NCBI RefSeq assembly: GCF_033720595.1
Contig: NZ_JAWWCF010000141.1
Location: 1 to 8,029, forward strand
Direction of reading: 5' to 3'
Source of the DNA: Lishizhenia sp033720595
GTDB lineage: Bacteria; Bacteroidota; Bacteroidia; Flavobacteriales_D; Crocinitomicaceae
DNA length: 8,029 nucleotides
Shown here: positions 1 to 6,732 of the stretch, piece by piece
How positions within the stretch are numbered: position 1 is the stretch's first letter
How the letters are laid out: every line of letters starts with the position of its first letter
Notes under the pieces: generated by a model
The model's database searches: none
The model's input: only the letters and a program-made list of their open reading frames with translations
What the model was told of the DNA's origin: nothing
Position numbers and translations under genes: made by a program

Positions 1-4
1 TCAT
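1..4 (-). CDS. Possible start of next minus-strand gene (5' edge only)
   Basis: On the minus strand an ATG lies at bases 4-2, followed by an A, only 9 bp after the stop codon of the BT_3928-like gene. The same 9-bp spacing separates that gene from its upstream neighbour, so a third co-transcribed gene is plausible. In related Bacteroidota I recall triosephosphate isomerase (tpiA) in this place, but one codon is far too little to identify it. The identity is inference from gene order only. Confidence 0.3.
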
Positions 5-13
5 AATATGGAT

Positions 14-1909
14 TTAATCTTCTAATGCATTTTCTTTCATCCAACTCCATTCTTGTATAGAACGGTAAGGATATTTGGCTTTTACTACGCCATTTTCTAT
101 CACCATTAAGGTAGGATTTGCTCTACCTACAGCTTTCAATATTTTCTCGTCGTTCATGAAAGTAGGAACAATGATTCCCGTTTCTTCTCTGAACTTTTGA
201 ATATCTTCTGTTGTTGTTACTGCTGCCATAACCACCGGTACTCCGTCAGCTTGAGCATCTGCAACTACACGCTTAATGCGGTCTATACGTTTCTGACTCA
301 ACGCCACATTCGGCAAGTTCTTGCTCACCAACAAAATCATACGTGGAGAAGTCAAAATCAATTCTTGTACACTTACCTCTGGGAAGTAAGGATCCAAGCC
401 CATAACAGTATCTCCAATAACGTACATCGTGCTATCGTAGGCTTCTGGACTATACTCCTTTAAAGGAACATAGTATCCACCACCACTCTCGCGTTCTTGT
501 ACAAAGACTTGAGCCGTTTGGTGTGCTTCTAACATCTCTTTCACATAAGGCATATTCCTTTCTACCTCCGTCAAATCTGCAACATTTAAATTCGGGTTGA
601 ATTCTGATGAAACGATAGAAGGTAATTTTGTAGGAACAATTGTTTTGGTTTCGCTACTCACAAACTCCCATTTGTCTTTGTTCTCTGGCTTCCAAATATC
701 AGATGCACTGAATTCAGCAGAAGTAAAGTCTTTCAATTCTCCTGTTTGCAAATTCTTATACGTTAAGAAAGTTTCGAAAACACCTTCTCTACCATCGTTC
801 ATTTTTTCATTCAAATCACTACCTGCTGCGTATGGTCTATAATCTTTCACGGGCATATACGCCAATACATAGGTCACAAACAACGCACTGATAAAGATCA
901 CCCATAACGAGGCCACCCAGTAGTTTCCTACCCACTTGTTGTTCGAACGCTTCACCCATAAGGCACCTAAAATGGTGATCAAAGCAAAGAAAATTGGGAA
1001 ATACCAACCGAACACATAACTAAAGAAGATACTCACGATCATAGATGCAGGTATCATCAACAAGTTTTGGTTACGGGTATTGGGCGCAGATCTAAACGAT
1101 GCAATAAAAATGAATATAGAGAAATACAAGAAAATTAAATCTTTCCAGAAGGATTCTTGAGGCGTCAACGATCTACCCACACTTCCTTTCAAGGCATCTC
1201 CAAAACATCCACAATCGCTTACACACTGTGTAGATTTGTATTCACCTATCTTCACATAACTGTTTGTCGTCTCTAGCACGCGCACCATGGTATCGCTTTC
1301 GGCCATTTGTATCTTTTGCTGTGCAGTGCTTGAATTTACCTCATACCTATCTACATCCATGAAGTAGGCATTCGGGTCACATTCTTTGGTATGCCATGTC
1401 AACAGCGTGAAAAAGAACATCATTCCCAACGTAAGGAAAGATGCCAATTTGAGTTTTCCTCCTATGATGAGCAATACGCCTAAAACGATTTCTAGTATAC
1501 AGATGATTACACTCAAAGGAAGGGCGTAATCGATAAAGAATTCTAAACTAAATTCGGGTGCATTGAAAAGCTCTTTTACACGAAAGGCAAGTGCCCCATC
1601 TTCAAAATACTCTTCTAATTTGTAGGCAAAACCGAGTGGATCATTGGCTTTAATGAGTCCTGAAACGATGAATAAACCACCCGATATAGCTCTAAAAACA
1701 TAAGAGCTGAGCTGCAATCCTTTCAATGCAATGAACCCTGCCATCCCTATAAAGAACAGAACGCTCCCTATGGTTTTGTAAAGCATGGCATTGGCTTCAA
1801 AATTATCGTGGTAACCGATCACCAAAAAGGTTAATCCAGTTAGGTTTAGTAAGATAGCTATAAGGTTTAAAGGTAGCGAACGTCCGTGAATTTTATCTAC
1901 TGTTCTCAT
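14..1909 (-). CDS. BT_3928-family membrane protein: DoxX/MauE-like domain plus C-terminal thioredoxin-like domain
   Basis: This 631-residue inner-membrane protein resembles the Bacteroidota BT_3928 family, whose function is not established. Hydrophobic segments lie near residues 11-32, 46-62, 70-87, 126-150, 155-172, 258-272, 283-300, 302-318 and 330-351. Residues 70-175 look like a DoxX/MauE-type four-helix unit. A cysteine cluster follows (CVSDCGCFGD, C229, C233, C235), similar to the CxCFG motif of MauE-like redox membrane proteins. The soluble C-terminus (about 521-622) reads as a thioredoxin fold, with a conserved-looking NPTLMVIENG stretch at the usual cis-proline position, but it contains no cysteine, so it should not be a classical disulfide oxidoreductase. 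The ATG start at 1909 is 9 bp after the stop of the DUF1599 gene, which suggests an operon. A role in envelope redox or electron transfer is inference only. Family call fairly sure, function unknown. Confidence 0.85.
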   Translation of the reverse strand: MRTVDKIHGRSLPLNLIAILLNLTGLTFLVIGYHDNFEANAMLYKTIGSVLFFIGMAGFIALKGLQLSSYVFRAISGGLFIVSGLIKANDPLGFAYKLEEYFEDGALAFRVKELFNAPEFSLEFFIDYALPLSVIICILEIVLGVLLIIGGKLKLASFLTLGMMFFFTLLTWHTKECDPNAYFMDVDRYEVNSSTAQQKIQMAESDTMVRVLETTNSYVKIGEYKSTQCVSDCGCFGDALKGSVGRSLTPQESFWKDLIFLYFSIFIFIASFRSAPNTRNQNLLMIPASMIVSIFFSYVFGWYFPIFFALITILGALWVKRSNNKWVGNYWVASLWVIFISALFVTYVLAYMPVKDYRPYAAGSDLNEKMNDGREGVFETFLTYKNLQTGELKDFTSAEFSASDIWKPENKDKWEFVSSETKTIVPTKLPSIVSSEFNPNLNVADLTEVERNMPYVKEMLEAHQTAQVFVQERESGGGYYVPLKEYSPEAYDSTMYVIGDTVMGLDPYFPEVSVQELILTSPRMILLVSKNLPNVALSQKRIDRIKRVVADAQADGVPVVMAAVTTTEDIQKFREETGIIVPTFMNDEKILKAVGRANPTLMVIENGVVKAKYPYRSIQEWSWMKENALED

Positions 1910-1918
1910 ATCTTACGA

Positions 1919-2461
1919 TTAGTTTTCTTCGTTTAAGTGAATAAGTGAAAATACGGCATAGTTTAGCATATCGTAGTAGTTTGCATCTATCCCTTCACTC
2001 GCTATGGTTTTTCCAGCGTTGTTTTCTATTTGTTTTACGCGAAGTATCTTGGCCAAAATCAAATCTGTTAAAGAGCTCACACGCAAATCTCTCCAGGCTT
2101 CCCCGTAATCGTGGTTCTTCTTTTCCATTAACTCTTTGGCTTTTTTGATGTAGGCATCGTACAACTGTATAGCTTCCATCTGGGTCAATTCCATCTCCAA
2201 ATTATCGTCTTGCTCCAATTGTATCAAAGCCATTACACAATAGTTGACTATGGCTACGAATTCATCGTAAATTCCCTCGCCTACTTTGCTTTCTCCATTG
2301 ATTTGAAGTGTGCGTATTCTTTGTGCCTTGATAAACAATTGATCGGTCAACGAACTCGAGCGAAAAACTCTCCATGATGTACCGTAATCTTTGGTTTTCT
2401 TTTCAAAAATTTCCCTGCAAATGGAAATCACTTTTGTATATTGCTCCGTTGTTTTAGACAT
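1919..2461 (-). CDS. DUF1599 domain protein with internally duplicated domain
   Basis: This is a 180-residue soluble, mostly helical protein of the DUF1599 family. The sequence is an internal duplication. Residues about 12-81 and 106-177 align well, sharing EKK..DYG.(S/A)WR..R.SSLTD, then K..R (in both copies), and ending in an NY..(x)LI.L helix. This family has been grouped with nucleotide- or DNA-modification-associated domains, but I know of no demonstrated reaction; the acidic and lysine-rich helices would fit nucleotide binding, which is inference. I chose the ATG at 2461 (MSKTTEQY) over an in-frame ATG at 2539. The extra 26 residues are hydrophobic and unlike the family, and they would run into the divergent folP gene. 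The gene is first in a minus-strand unit with the BT_3928-like gene 9 bp downstream. It starts back to back with folP, 28 bp apart. Confidence 0.85.
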   Translation of the reverse strand: MSKTTEQYTKVISICREIFEKKTKDYGTSWRVFRSSSLTDQLFIKAQRIRTLQINGESKVGEGIYDEFVAIVNYCVMALIQLEQDDNLEMELTQMEAIQLYDAYIKKAKELMEKKNHDYGEAWRDLRVSSLTDLILAKILRVKQIENNAGKTIASEGIDANYYDMLNYAVFSLIHLNEEN

Positions 2462-2489
2462 CCTTAAATATTTCTTCAAAAAAATAGAC
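2462..2489. promoter_or_regulatory. Divergent start region between DUF1599 gene and folP
   Basis: Only about 28 bp separate the probable start codons of two divergent genes. This is too little for two separate promoters, so at least one must lie inside the opposite coding sequence. The stretch is A/T-rich. I see no convincing Bacteroidota -7 box (TAnnTTTG) and no strong Shine-Dalgarno sequence, so no precise promoter is called. Confidence 0.3.
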
Positions 2490-3341
2490 GTGAAAGATAA
2501 GAATAATAAAATTTCTAGCCTACTCCATAACGGTGACAAGGTACTCGATTTGAGTACTCCACGGGTAATGGGTATACTTAATTTGACCCAAGACTCTTTC
2601 TATGAACCTAGTAGAAATCAATCGACTAAAGAGTTATTAACAACTGTGGAGAAAATGTTGCAGGATGGCGCAGATATTTTGGACTTGGGTGCTTACTCTA
2701 CACGTCCGGGAGCCATAGAAGTTCCTCTTGAAGCTGAAGCCCAGCGCGTGCAAGAAGCAGTGACGGCTATTCGCAAGAATTTTGGAGAAGTATGGATTTC
2801 GGTAGACACCTTTAGAAGTGAAGTAGCCCAACGCGGAATAGACCAAGGTGCAGACATCATCAATGATGTTTCTGGAGGAACTTTGGATGAACACATGTTT
2901 GCTACCGTTGCCAAAAACCAAGTGCCTTATATACTCATGCACATGCGCGGTACGCCGCAAACCATGCAGAGTTTATGTAACTACGACAATTTGGTAGAAG
3001 ACATCTACGAGGATTTGATGCAAAAAGTAAGAAAATTGAATGCACTCCAACACAACAACATCATACTCGACCTCGGTTATGGTTTTGCCAAAACTTTGGA
3101 CCAGAACTACGAATTGTTGGCACATCAAAACAAGTTCACCACCATGGGCTACCCCATTTTAACAGGGATTTCTAGAAAGTCTATGATTTACAAAGCGCTT
3201 GATATCACTGCCGCTGAAAGTTTGAGCGCGACTACCGCCTTAAACATGTTTGCCCTCAACAAAGGTGCTAACATCTTGCGCGTACACGATGTGAAAGAAG
3301 CCAAACAAGTGGTTGAATTAAACAAACGCTTACACCAATAG
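2490..3341 (+). CDS. folP: Dihydropteroate synthase
   Basis: The enzyme condenses 6-hydroxymethyl-dihydropterin diphosphate with p-aminobenzoate to dihydropteroate in cytosolic folate synthesis, and is the sulfonamide target. From the GTG at 2490 the product has 283 residues, normal for the family. Motifs run in order: MGILNLTQDSF (27-37, metal-binding Asn31), GAYSTRPGA (67-75), SVDT (104-107, Asp106), NDVSGG (125-130), MHMRGTP (150-156), DLGYGFAKT (194-202, Asp194), SRKS (228-231, Lys230) and RVHD (264-267, Arg264 and His266). All main catalytic and substrate residues are present. Two usually conserved prolines are replaced: Gln34 in the TPDSF loop and Leu195 in DPGFG. An ATG at 2391 is unlikely because it lies inside the divergent DUF1599 gene, and the next in-frame ATG would cut off the first strand. 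The PP-loop gene follows after 8 bp, so the two are probably co-transcribed. Confidence 0.93.
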   Translation: MKDKNNKISSLLHNGDKVLDLSTPRVMGILNLTQDSFYEPSRNQSTKELLTTVEKMLQDGADILDLGAYSTRPGAIEVPLEAEAQRVQEAVTAIRKNFGEVWISVDTFRSEVAQRGIDQGADIINDVSGGTLDEHMFATVAKNQVPYILMHMRGTPQTMQSLCNYDNLVEDIYEDLMQKVRKLNALQHNNIILDLGYGFAKTLDQNYELLAHQNKFTTMGYPILTGISRKSMIYKALDITAAESLSATTALNMFALNKGANILRVHDVKEAKQVVELNKRLHQ

Positions 3342-3349
3342 ACAACATT

Positions 3350-4051
3350 ATGCACAAAGTAATCTTCGCTTGGAGTGGCGGTAAAGACTCGAGTTATGCC
3401 CTTTGGCAAACTTTGCAAGATCCTAATTTTGAAGTGGTGGCTTTGATGACCACCTATAACATAGATTTACAACGTGTTTCCATGCACGGCACGCACATAG
3501 ACTTAACGCGCCAACAAGCACAAAGCATAGGCTTGCCCCTCATAGAAATGACCGTGAGCGAAAGCACCAACACGCACTACGAAGAGCAAATGCGCAAGGT
3601 ACTGGAAGAATACAAAGGAAAACACCAAATAGCTGGTGTAGTTTTCGGCGACATCTTCTTAGAAGATTTGAGAACCTACAGAGAAAACAACCTGGCCCAA
3701 GTAAACCTCAAAGGCTTCTTCCCTTTGTGGAAAAAAGACACGCACAAACTCTCCAAAGCCTTCATAGATGCAGGTTTTAAAACAAGAATTTGTTGCGTAA
3801 GTGATGCTTACTTAAACGAAACGCATGTCGGCCAAGACTACGACCACAACTTCCTCTCTTCCCTCCCTTCAGAAGTAGACCCTTGCGGCGAAAACGGCGA
3901 ATTCCACAGCTTTTGTTACGATGGTCCCATTTTTTCAGCACCTATACACATTGAAAATGGTGAGAAAGTATATAAGGAACTGGAAGCGAAGTATGTTACG
4001 AAGGAGAGTAAAGTACGAGGCTTCCATTATGTTGAATTGAGGCAAAAGTGA
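3350..4051 (+). CDS. PP-loop ATPase, diphthine--ammonia ligase-like (DUF71/COG2102 family)
   Basis: This 233-residue cytosolic protein belongs to the adenine nucleotide alpha hydrolase-like superfamily. It opens with a PP-loop, SGGKDS at residues 9-14, after a short strand (VIFAW), which binds ATP for substrate adenylation. Further family signatures are GDIFLEDLRTYRE (100-112), PLW (125-127) and DPCGENGEFHSF (177-188), followed by YDGPIF. The archaeal and eukaryotic relatives (Dph6) amidate diphthine on elongation factor 2. Bacteria do not make diphthamide, so the automatic name should not be taken as function. A role in another ATP-dependent amidation, for example in cobalamin salvage, has been proposed for bacterial DUF71 proteins. 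The ATG at 3350 lies 8 bp after the folP stop, so co-transcription is likely, and no B12 gene is visible nearby. The fold is certain, the substrate unknown. Confidence 0.88.
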   Translation: MHKVIFAWSGGKDSSYALWQTLQDPNFEVVALMTTYNIDLQRVSMHGTHIDLTRQQAQSIGLPLIEMTVSESTNTHYEEQMRKVLEEYKGKHQIAGVVFGDIFLEDLRTYRENNLAQVNLKGFFPLWKKDTHKLSKAFIDAGFKTRICCVSDAYLNETHVGQDYDHNFLSSLPSEVDPCGENGEFHSFCYDGPIFSAPIHIENGEKVYKELEAKYVTKESKVRGFHYVELRQK

Positions 4052-4108
4052 ATAGGCAAAGGCTGTTTGGAGTAAGGAGTATTTAAAAGGTTTATTTACT
4101 GCCAAGGT

Positions 4109-4144
4109 TATCGAGCGGAGTCGAGGTATCGAGCCGAGCGACAC
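4109..4144. repeat. Two tandem copies of an 18-bp REP-like purine-rich motif
   Basis: Two adjacent 18-bp units start with TATCGAGC (4109-4126 and 4127-4144). With one single-base gap they agree in the core TATCGAGC-S-GAG-(T)-CGA. The unit resembles the GAGCGGAGTCGA-type intergenic repeats that I recall as common in flavobacterial genomes. It lies in the 157-bp convergent gap between the PP-loop gene and the minus-strand operon. The strand shown contains no long inverted repeat, so a hairpin terminator is not supported. Confidence 0.5.
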
Positions 4145-4208
4145 TTGAAGCAATGAAAAAGAGAAAGCAATTGTTCTGACGATACATCTTAATCACCTTC
4201 TCTCGCTT

Positions 4209-4760
4209 TTATTTCAAATGATAGGTATACCCAACTTGTAGTGCAACACTGTAAAAGGACGTTGTTTTGTGGGGGAATTGCCAAAAGATTTTTGGACGTA
4301 ACCAAATCAGGTGCTTTGCGGCACTTTTTCGGGTAAGATCATATCCAATACCCAGGGTGATTGAAGGCATAACATCCGTTGAAGCATACCTTGAAGCTTC
4401 TTCCAATTCTCCTGCATCGTTAATGCTGAATACTTCATCTGAAGCTACAAAAGTACTCATCCAACCAACACCTATACTCTCTTCCAAAAACAATCCTGAA
4501 GCATAATACCTTCTAAAACCCAAATTGACGTCGGCAAATACTCCGGTGTTATACCTTTTATGATGGTAAAATCCAACATCTAAACGCAGAGGAAGTGAGG
4601 CTTGCGCTGTAAACATTTTTTCTAGTCCGTATTCCAAAACCAAACCAGGATAAGTAACTGTGTTTCCAAAGTACCCTACTCCCACGTTTTGTTGAACTTG
4701 TGCTTGAGCCTGCGCTAAAAACATCACGCAAAGTGTTAAACTATATACTATTCTTTTCAT
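4209..4760 (-). CDS. Exported beta-rich (outer-membrane-like) protein, paralogue B
   Basis: This is a 183-residue protein of unknown function. Residues 1-20 form a Sec signal peptide with a likely cleavage after AQAQA. The mature part has alternating hydrophobic and aromatic strands (for example SLPLRLDVGFYHH, SGLFLEESIGVGW, ITLGIGYDL, VALQVGYTYHLK) and ends close to an aromatic-rich final strand, as expected of a small outer-membrane beta-barrel. It is clearly paralogous to the gene at 5809-6360: same length, and matches such as GFRRYYASGLFLEESIGVG against GFRKYFASGIFLEQYIGVG, and SLPLRLDVGF against SLPLKLETGY. The ATG lies 5 bp after the stop of the hydrolase gene, making it the last gene of a three-gene operon. 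The barrel is inferred from composition and no ligand is known. The stop at 4209 faces the PP-loop gene. Confidence 0.85.
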   Translation of the reverse strand: MKRIVYSLTLCVMFLAQAQAQVQQNVGVGYFGNTVTYPGLVLEYGLEKMFTAQASLPLRLDVGFYHHKRYNTGVFADVNLGFRRYYASGLFLEESIGVGWMSTFVASDEVFSINDAGELEEASRYASTDVMPSITLGIGYDLTRKSAAKHLIWLRPKIFWQFPHKTTSFYSVALQVGYTYHLK

Positions 4761-4765
4761 GCTGC

Positions 4766-5806
4766 TTAGTTTTTATAGGTTTCAATGAAATCACTTACTT
4801 CTTGGTAAAATATTTCGGGCTGATCATGTTGTGGTCCATGACAACACTCAGGTATTTTAACGACTTCTTTATCAGCTGCAGGTGTTCCCAAATGATCGTA
4901 AACATAGTCTGCCACTCCCACCGGAACGATGCCATCATCGGCTCCCCAGAGTATCAAAGATGGAATGCTAATGTTTTCTAACTCCGGTGTGTAATTCAGC
5001 TTGTCCCATTTTTGCATGGTTTCCTTATCGTAAAAGGCATCCGTATAGAAGGAAAATGAAAACATAGATTTAAAAATCAACTCGATGTAAGGCGTAGGGT
5101 TATCGGCTTGCACCTCTTCCCAGTTATAGGCATCACCCCCTAGGTTCGACACATAGATATAAGGGAGTCCCTCTGAATAATTTCCCGGATTTGGATGCTC
5201 ATCGTACCAGTCCACTATATGTTGCCAAAACGCTACATCTGCATTTTCCTCCTCCAATTTAGCCGGAACTCTATCCAGTATGTATTCCTTCATTAATTGC
5301 GACTCCAAATCTCCATAAATAGATCCATCCAAATCTATCCAACCTTTGAAATTAGCTGCATGATTATCTCTTCCTAAATACCCCGCGGCTAACTGTCCGC
5401 CCCAGCTATGCCCCAGCATAAACAATTTCTTATTGGGGTATTTTTGCTGTAAAAGTTTGACCACCATTTCTGTATCCTCTATATACTGCTCGGGCGTGTG
5501 CTTGGCTTTATCGTAGTAACCTTGCGACATCCCACTGTACCTTTGATCCCAATGGGCAACGGCATAATCGTCTTCCAAATATTTAAAGCCCTTGGCAATG
5601 GTTTGTTCCATCCCAGAATCGCCTGGACCGCCGTGTACGGTAATCAGCAACACGTCCGATTCCATATTACCTTTGATCCAAACCGGCAACTTGGCTCCTT
5701 TATGGTCCAAATAATAGAAGTCTCCTTCGTTTAAAAATTCGGCCTTATTACACCCTGTAAAGAGAAAAACGACCGTGAACAATGTTAATGTAATGATAGC
5801 TTTCAT
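4766..5806 (-). CDS. Alpha/beta-hydrolase lipoprotein, proline iminopeptidase-like
   Basis: This is a 346-residue serine hydrolase with a lipoprotein-type signal: a hydrophobic run ending in LFTGC, with Cys19 as the probable lipidated residue. The mature enzyme would be anchored in the envelope. Motifs are in the right order for an alpha/beta hydrolase: HGGPG (58-62, oxyanion hole, typical of proline iminopeptidase-like enzymes), DQRYSGMSQG (87-96), GHSWGG (132-137, nucleophile Ser134), GADDGIVP (288-295, acid probably Asp291) and His323 in CCHGPQHDQPE. His327 is an alternative base. The triad is complete, so the enzyme should be active, but the substrate (peptide, ester or amide) cannot be read from sequence. 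The middle region (about 165-275) would be the lid. It sits between two paralogous beta-rich genes, with gaps of 2 bp upstream and 5 bp downstream. Confidence 0.88.
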   Translation of the reverse strand: MKAIITLTLFTVVFLFTGCNKAEFLNEGDFYYLDHKGAKLPVWIKGNMESDVLLITVHGGPGDSGMEQTIAKGFKYLEDDYAVAHWDQRYSGMSQGYYDKAKHTPEQYIEDTEMVVKLLQQKYPNKKLFMLGHSWGGQLAAGYLGRDNHAANFKGWIDLDGSIYGDLESQLMKEYILDRVPAKLEEENADVAFWQHIVDWYDEHPNPGNYSEGLPYIYVSNLGGDAYNWEEVQADNPTPYIELIFKSMFSFSFYTDAFYDKETMQKWDKLNYTPELENISIPSLILWGADDGIVPVGVADYVYDHLGTPAADKEVVKIPECCHGPQHDQPEIFYQEVSDFIETYKN

Positions 5807-5808
5807 GT

Positions 5809-6360
5809 CTACAGGTTTTTAAAAGTGAATACATAAGCGAGTTGGACAGAACTGTAGGGCAAATGCAAGGGTCTAAATCCTAAATTCCAATACACGTCTG
5901 TTTTTAAGCAAATCAAATGCGATTGCTCAGAGGCATGGGTTAAATCATAACCCACTACTACTCCCGTAGAAGGTTTAAATCCCCAATTAGCTCCTGGTGC
6001 ATACCTGTATCCCCATTGGTATTTATCAAAGTACCAGATATCATCGGTGTGGTAAAAATTGGCCATGGCCCCCACGCCTATATATTGTTCTAAGAAAATT
6101 CCAGAAGCAAAATATTTACGAAAGCCTTTGTGCAATTCTATGGAAAGTGAATTCTTTTCTCCTCCGTATACATATCCTGTTTCTAACTTCAAGGGTAACG
6201 AAAAATCAGGGGTAAAGAACTTTTCATATTCCATTTTCAAAGCAAATCCGGGTGACCGATAACTATCGTAGATCACCGCACCGCCCAGGTTAAGGTTTTG
6301 TTGTGCAACACCCCCCAAAGCTGAAAGGGTAAAGAATGCAAAGAGTAAGTAATGTTTCAT
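5809..6360 (-). CDS. Exported beta-rich (outer-membrane-like) protein, paralogue A
   Basis: This 183-residue protein is first in the three-gene minus-strand operon. Residues 1-19 look like a Sec signal peptide cleaved after GGVA. The rest consists of short alternating strands rich in Tyr, Phe and Gly, with a final strand near SSVQLAYVFTF, consistent with a small outer-membrane barrel or a surface beta protein. It shares its length and several blocks with the gene at 4209-4760 (YEKFFTPDFSLPLKLETGY and GFRKYFASGIFLEQYIGVG), so the two arose by duplication. Between the shared blocks it carries a tyrosine- and tryptophan-rich loop at about 110-130 that differs from paralogue B. No domain is recognised and function is unknown. 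The stop lies 2 bp before the hydrolase start. No clear Shine-Dalgarno sequence precedes the ATG. Confidence 0.85.
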   Translation of the reverse strand: MKHYLLFAFFTLSALGGVAQQNLNLGGAVIYDSYRSPGFALKMEYEKFFTPDFSLPLKLETGYVYGGEKNSLSIELHKGFRKYFASGIFLEQYIGVGAMANFYHTDDIWYFDKYQWGYRYAPGANWGFKPSTGVVVGYDLTHASEQSHLICLKTDVYWNLGFRPLHLPYSSVQLAYVFTFKNL

Positions 6361-6732
6361 AATTGTACGATGTTGGGTACACCTAAGACAGCAGAAACTT
6401 ACCTTACCCCCATCCCAAGCGTAGATTATTTTTTTGAAGCTTCCTACAATTTACGAAAAGTCAACTTGCCCCGCACATTTTTACGCACATCTATTTCAAC
6501 CATATAATTATTTTATTAGTTTTAGCTCACCTTCCCGCCACTTAGGGGACTTTTCCCCTTTTTGACACCACCGATGATCAATTCCTAAGGTTTTAGCATT
6601 GAAAAAGGTATTTTCGGGAGGAAGTTGTGTTTTATTGGCTCTTTTGGGTGGGTAAATGCAATAGAGAGATAAGGAAAATAAACGCAATTGTGGATATACG
6701 ATTGTTGTACGCAAGCTAAAAAACCAACATCA
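6361..6732. other. Intergenic region with no convincing gene
   Basis: This 372-bp stretch lies between the divergent operon at 6360 and the open frame at 6733. It should hold the promoters of both, but I find no clear consensus promoter. It contains a 5-bp stem hairpin (6545-6558) and two short similar motifs at its ends, TACGATGTTGGGTAC (6366-6380) and TACGATTGTTGTAC (6697-6710). A minus-strand frame with a TTG start (6508-6714) has no recognisable family, signal or context and is not called as a gene. Confidence 0.6.
6545..6563 (+). terminator. Small hairpin followed by T-run
   Basis: GGGGA (6545-6549) and TCCCC (6554-6558) form a 5-bp stem with a 4-base loop, followed by five T residues. 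The arrangement is terminator-like on the plus strand only. No plus-strand gene ends nearby, so it might only insulate the downstream gene. The stem is short and chance is possible. Confidence 0.3.

Noticed and set aside
2391..2489. Longer N-terminus for folP from ATG at 2391
   Set aside because: It would overlap the start of the divergent DUF1599 gene by about 70 bases and add 33 residues with no match to the family.
2462..2539. Longer N-terminus for the DUF1599 protein from ATG at 2539
   Set aside because: The extra residues are a hydrophobic tail unlike the family and overlap folP; MSKTTEQY at 2461 is the natural start.
3350..4051. Literal annotation as diphthamide synthesis enzyme
   Set aside because: Bacteria do not make diphthamide; only the fold and family are supported, not that reaction.
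4150..4210. Bidirectional terminator formed by GAGAA and TTCTC near 4161 and 4198
   Set aside because: Only five bases pair, with a long loop and a mismatched tail; too weak to call.
6441..6480. Promoter for the minus-strand operon around TTGACT and TAAATTG (minus strand)
   Set aside because: The spacing between the two elements is wrong for both sigma-70 and the Bacteroidota -33/-7 arrangement.
6508..6714. Minus-strand 68-codon frame in the intergenic region
   Set aside because: It has a TTG start, no recognisable family, no signal peptide or context, and it lies in low-complexity intergenic sequence. I treat it as chance.
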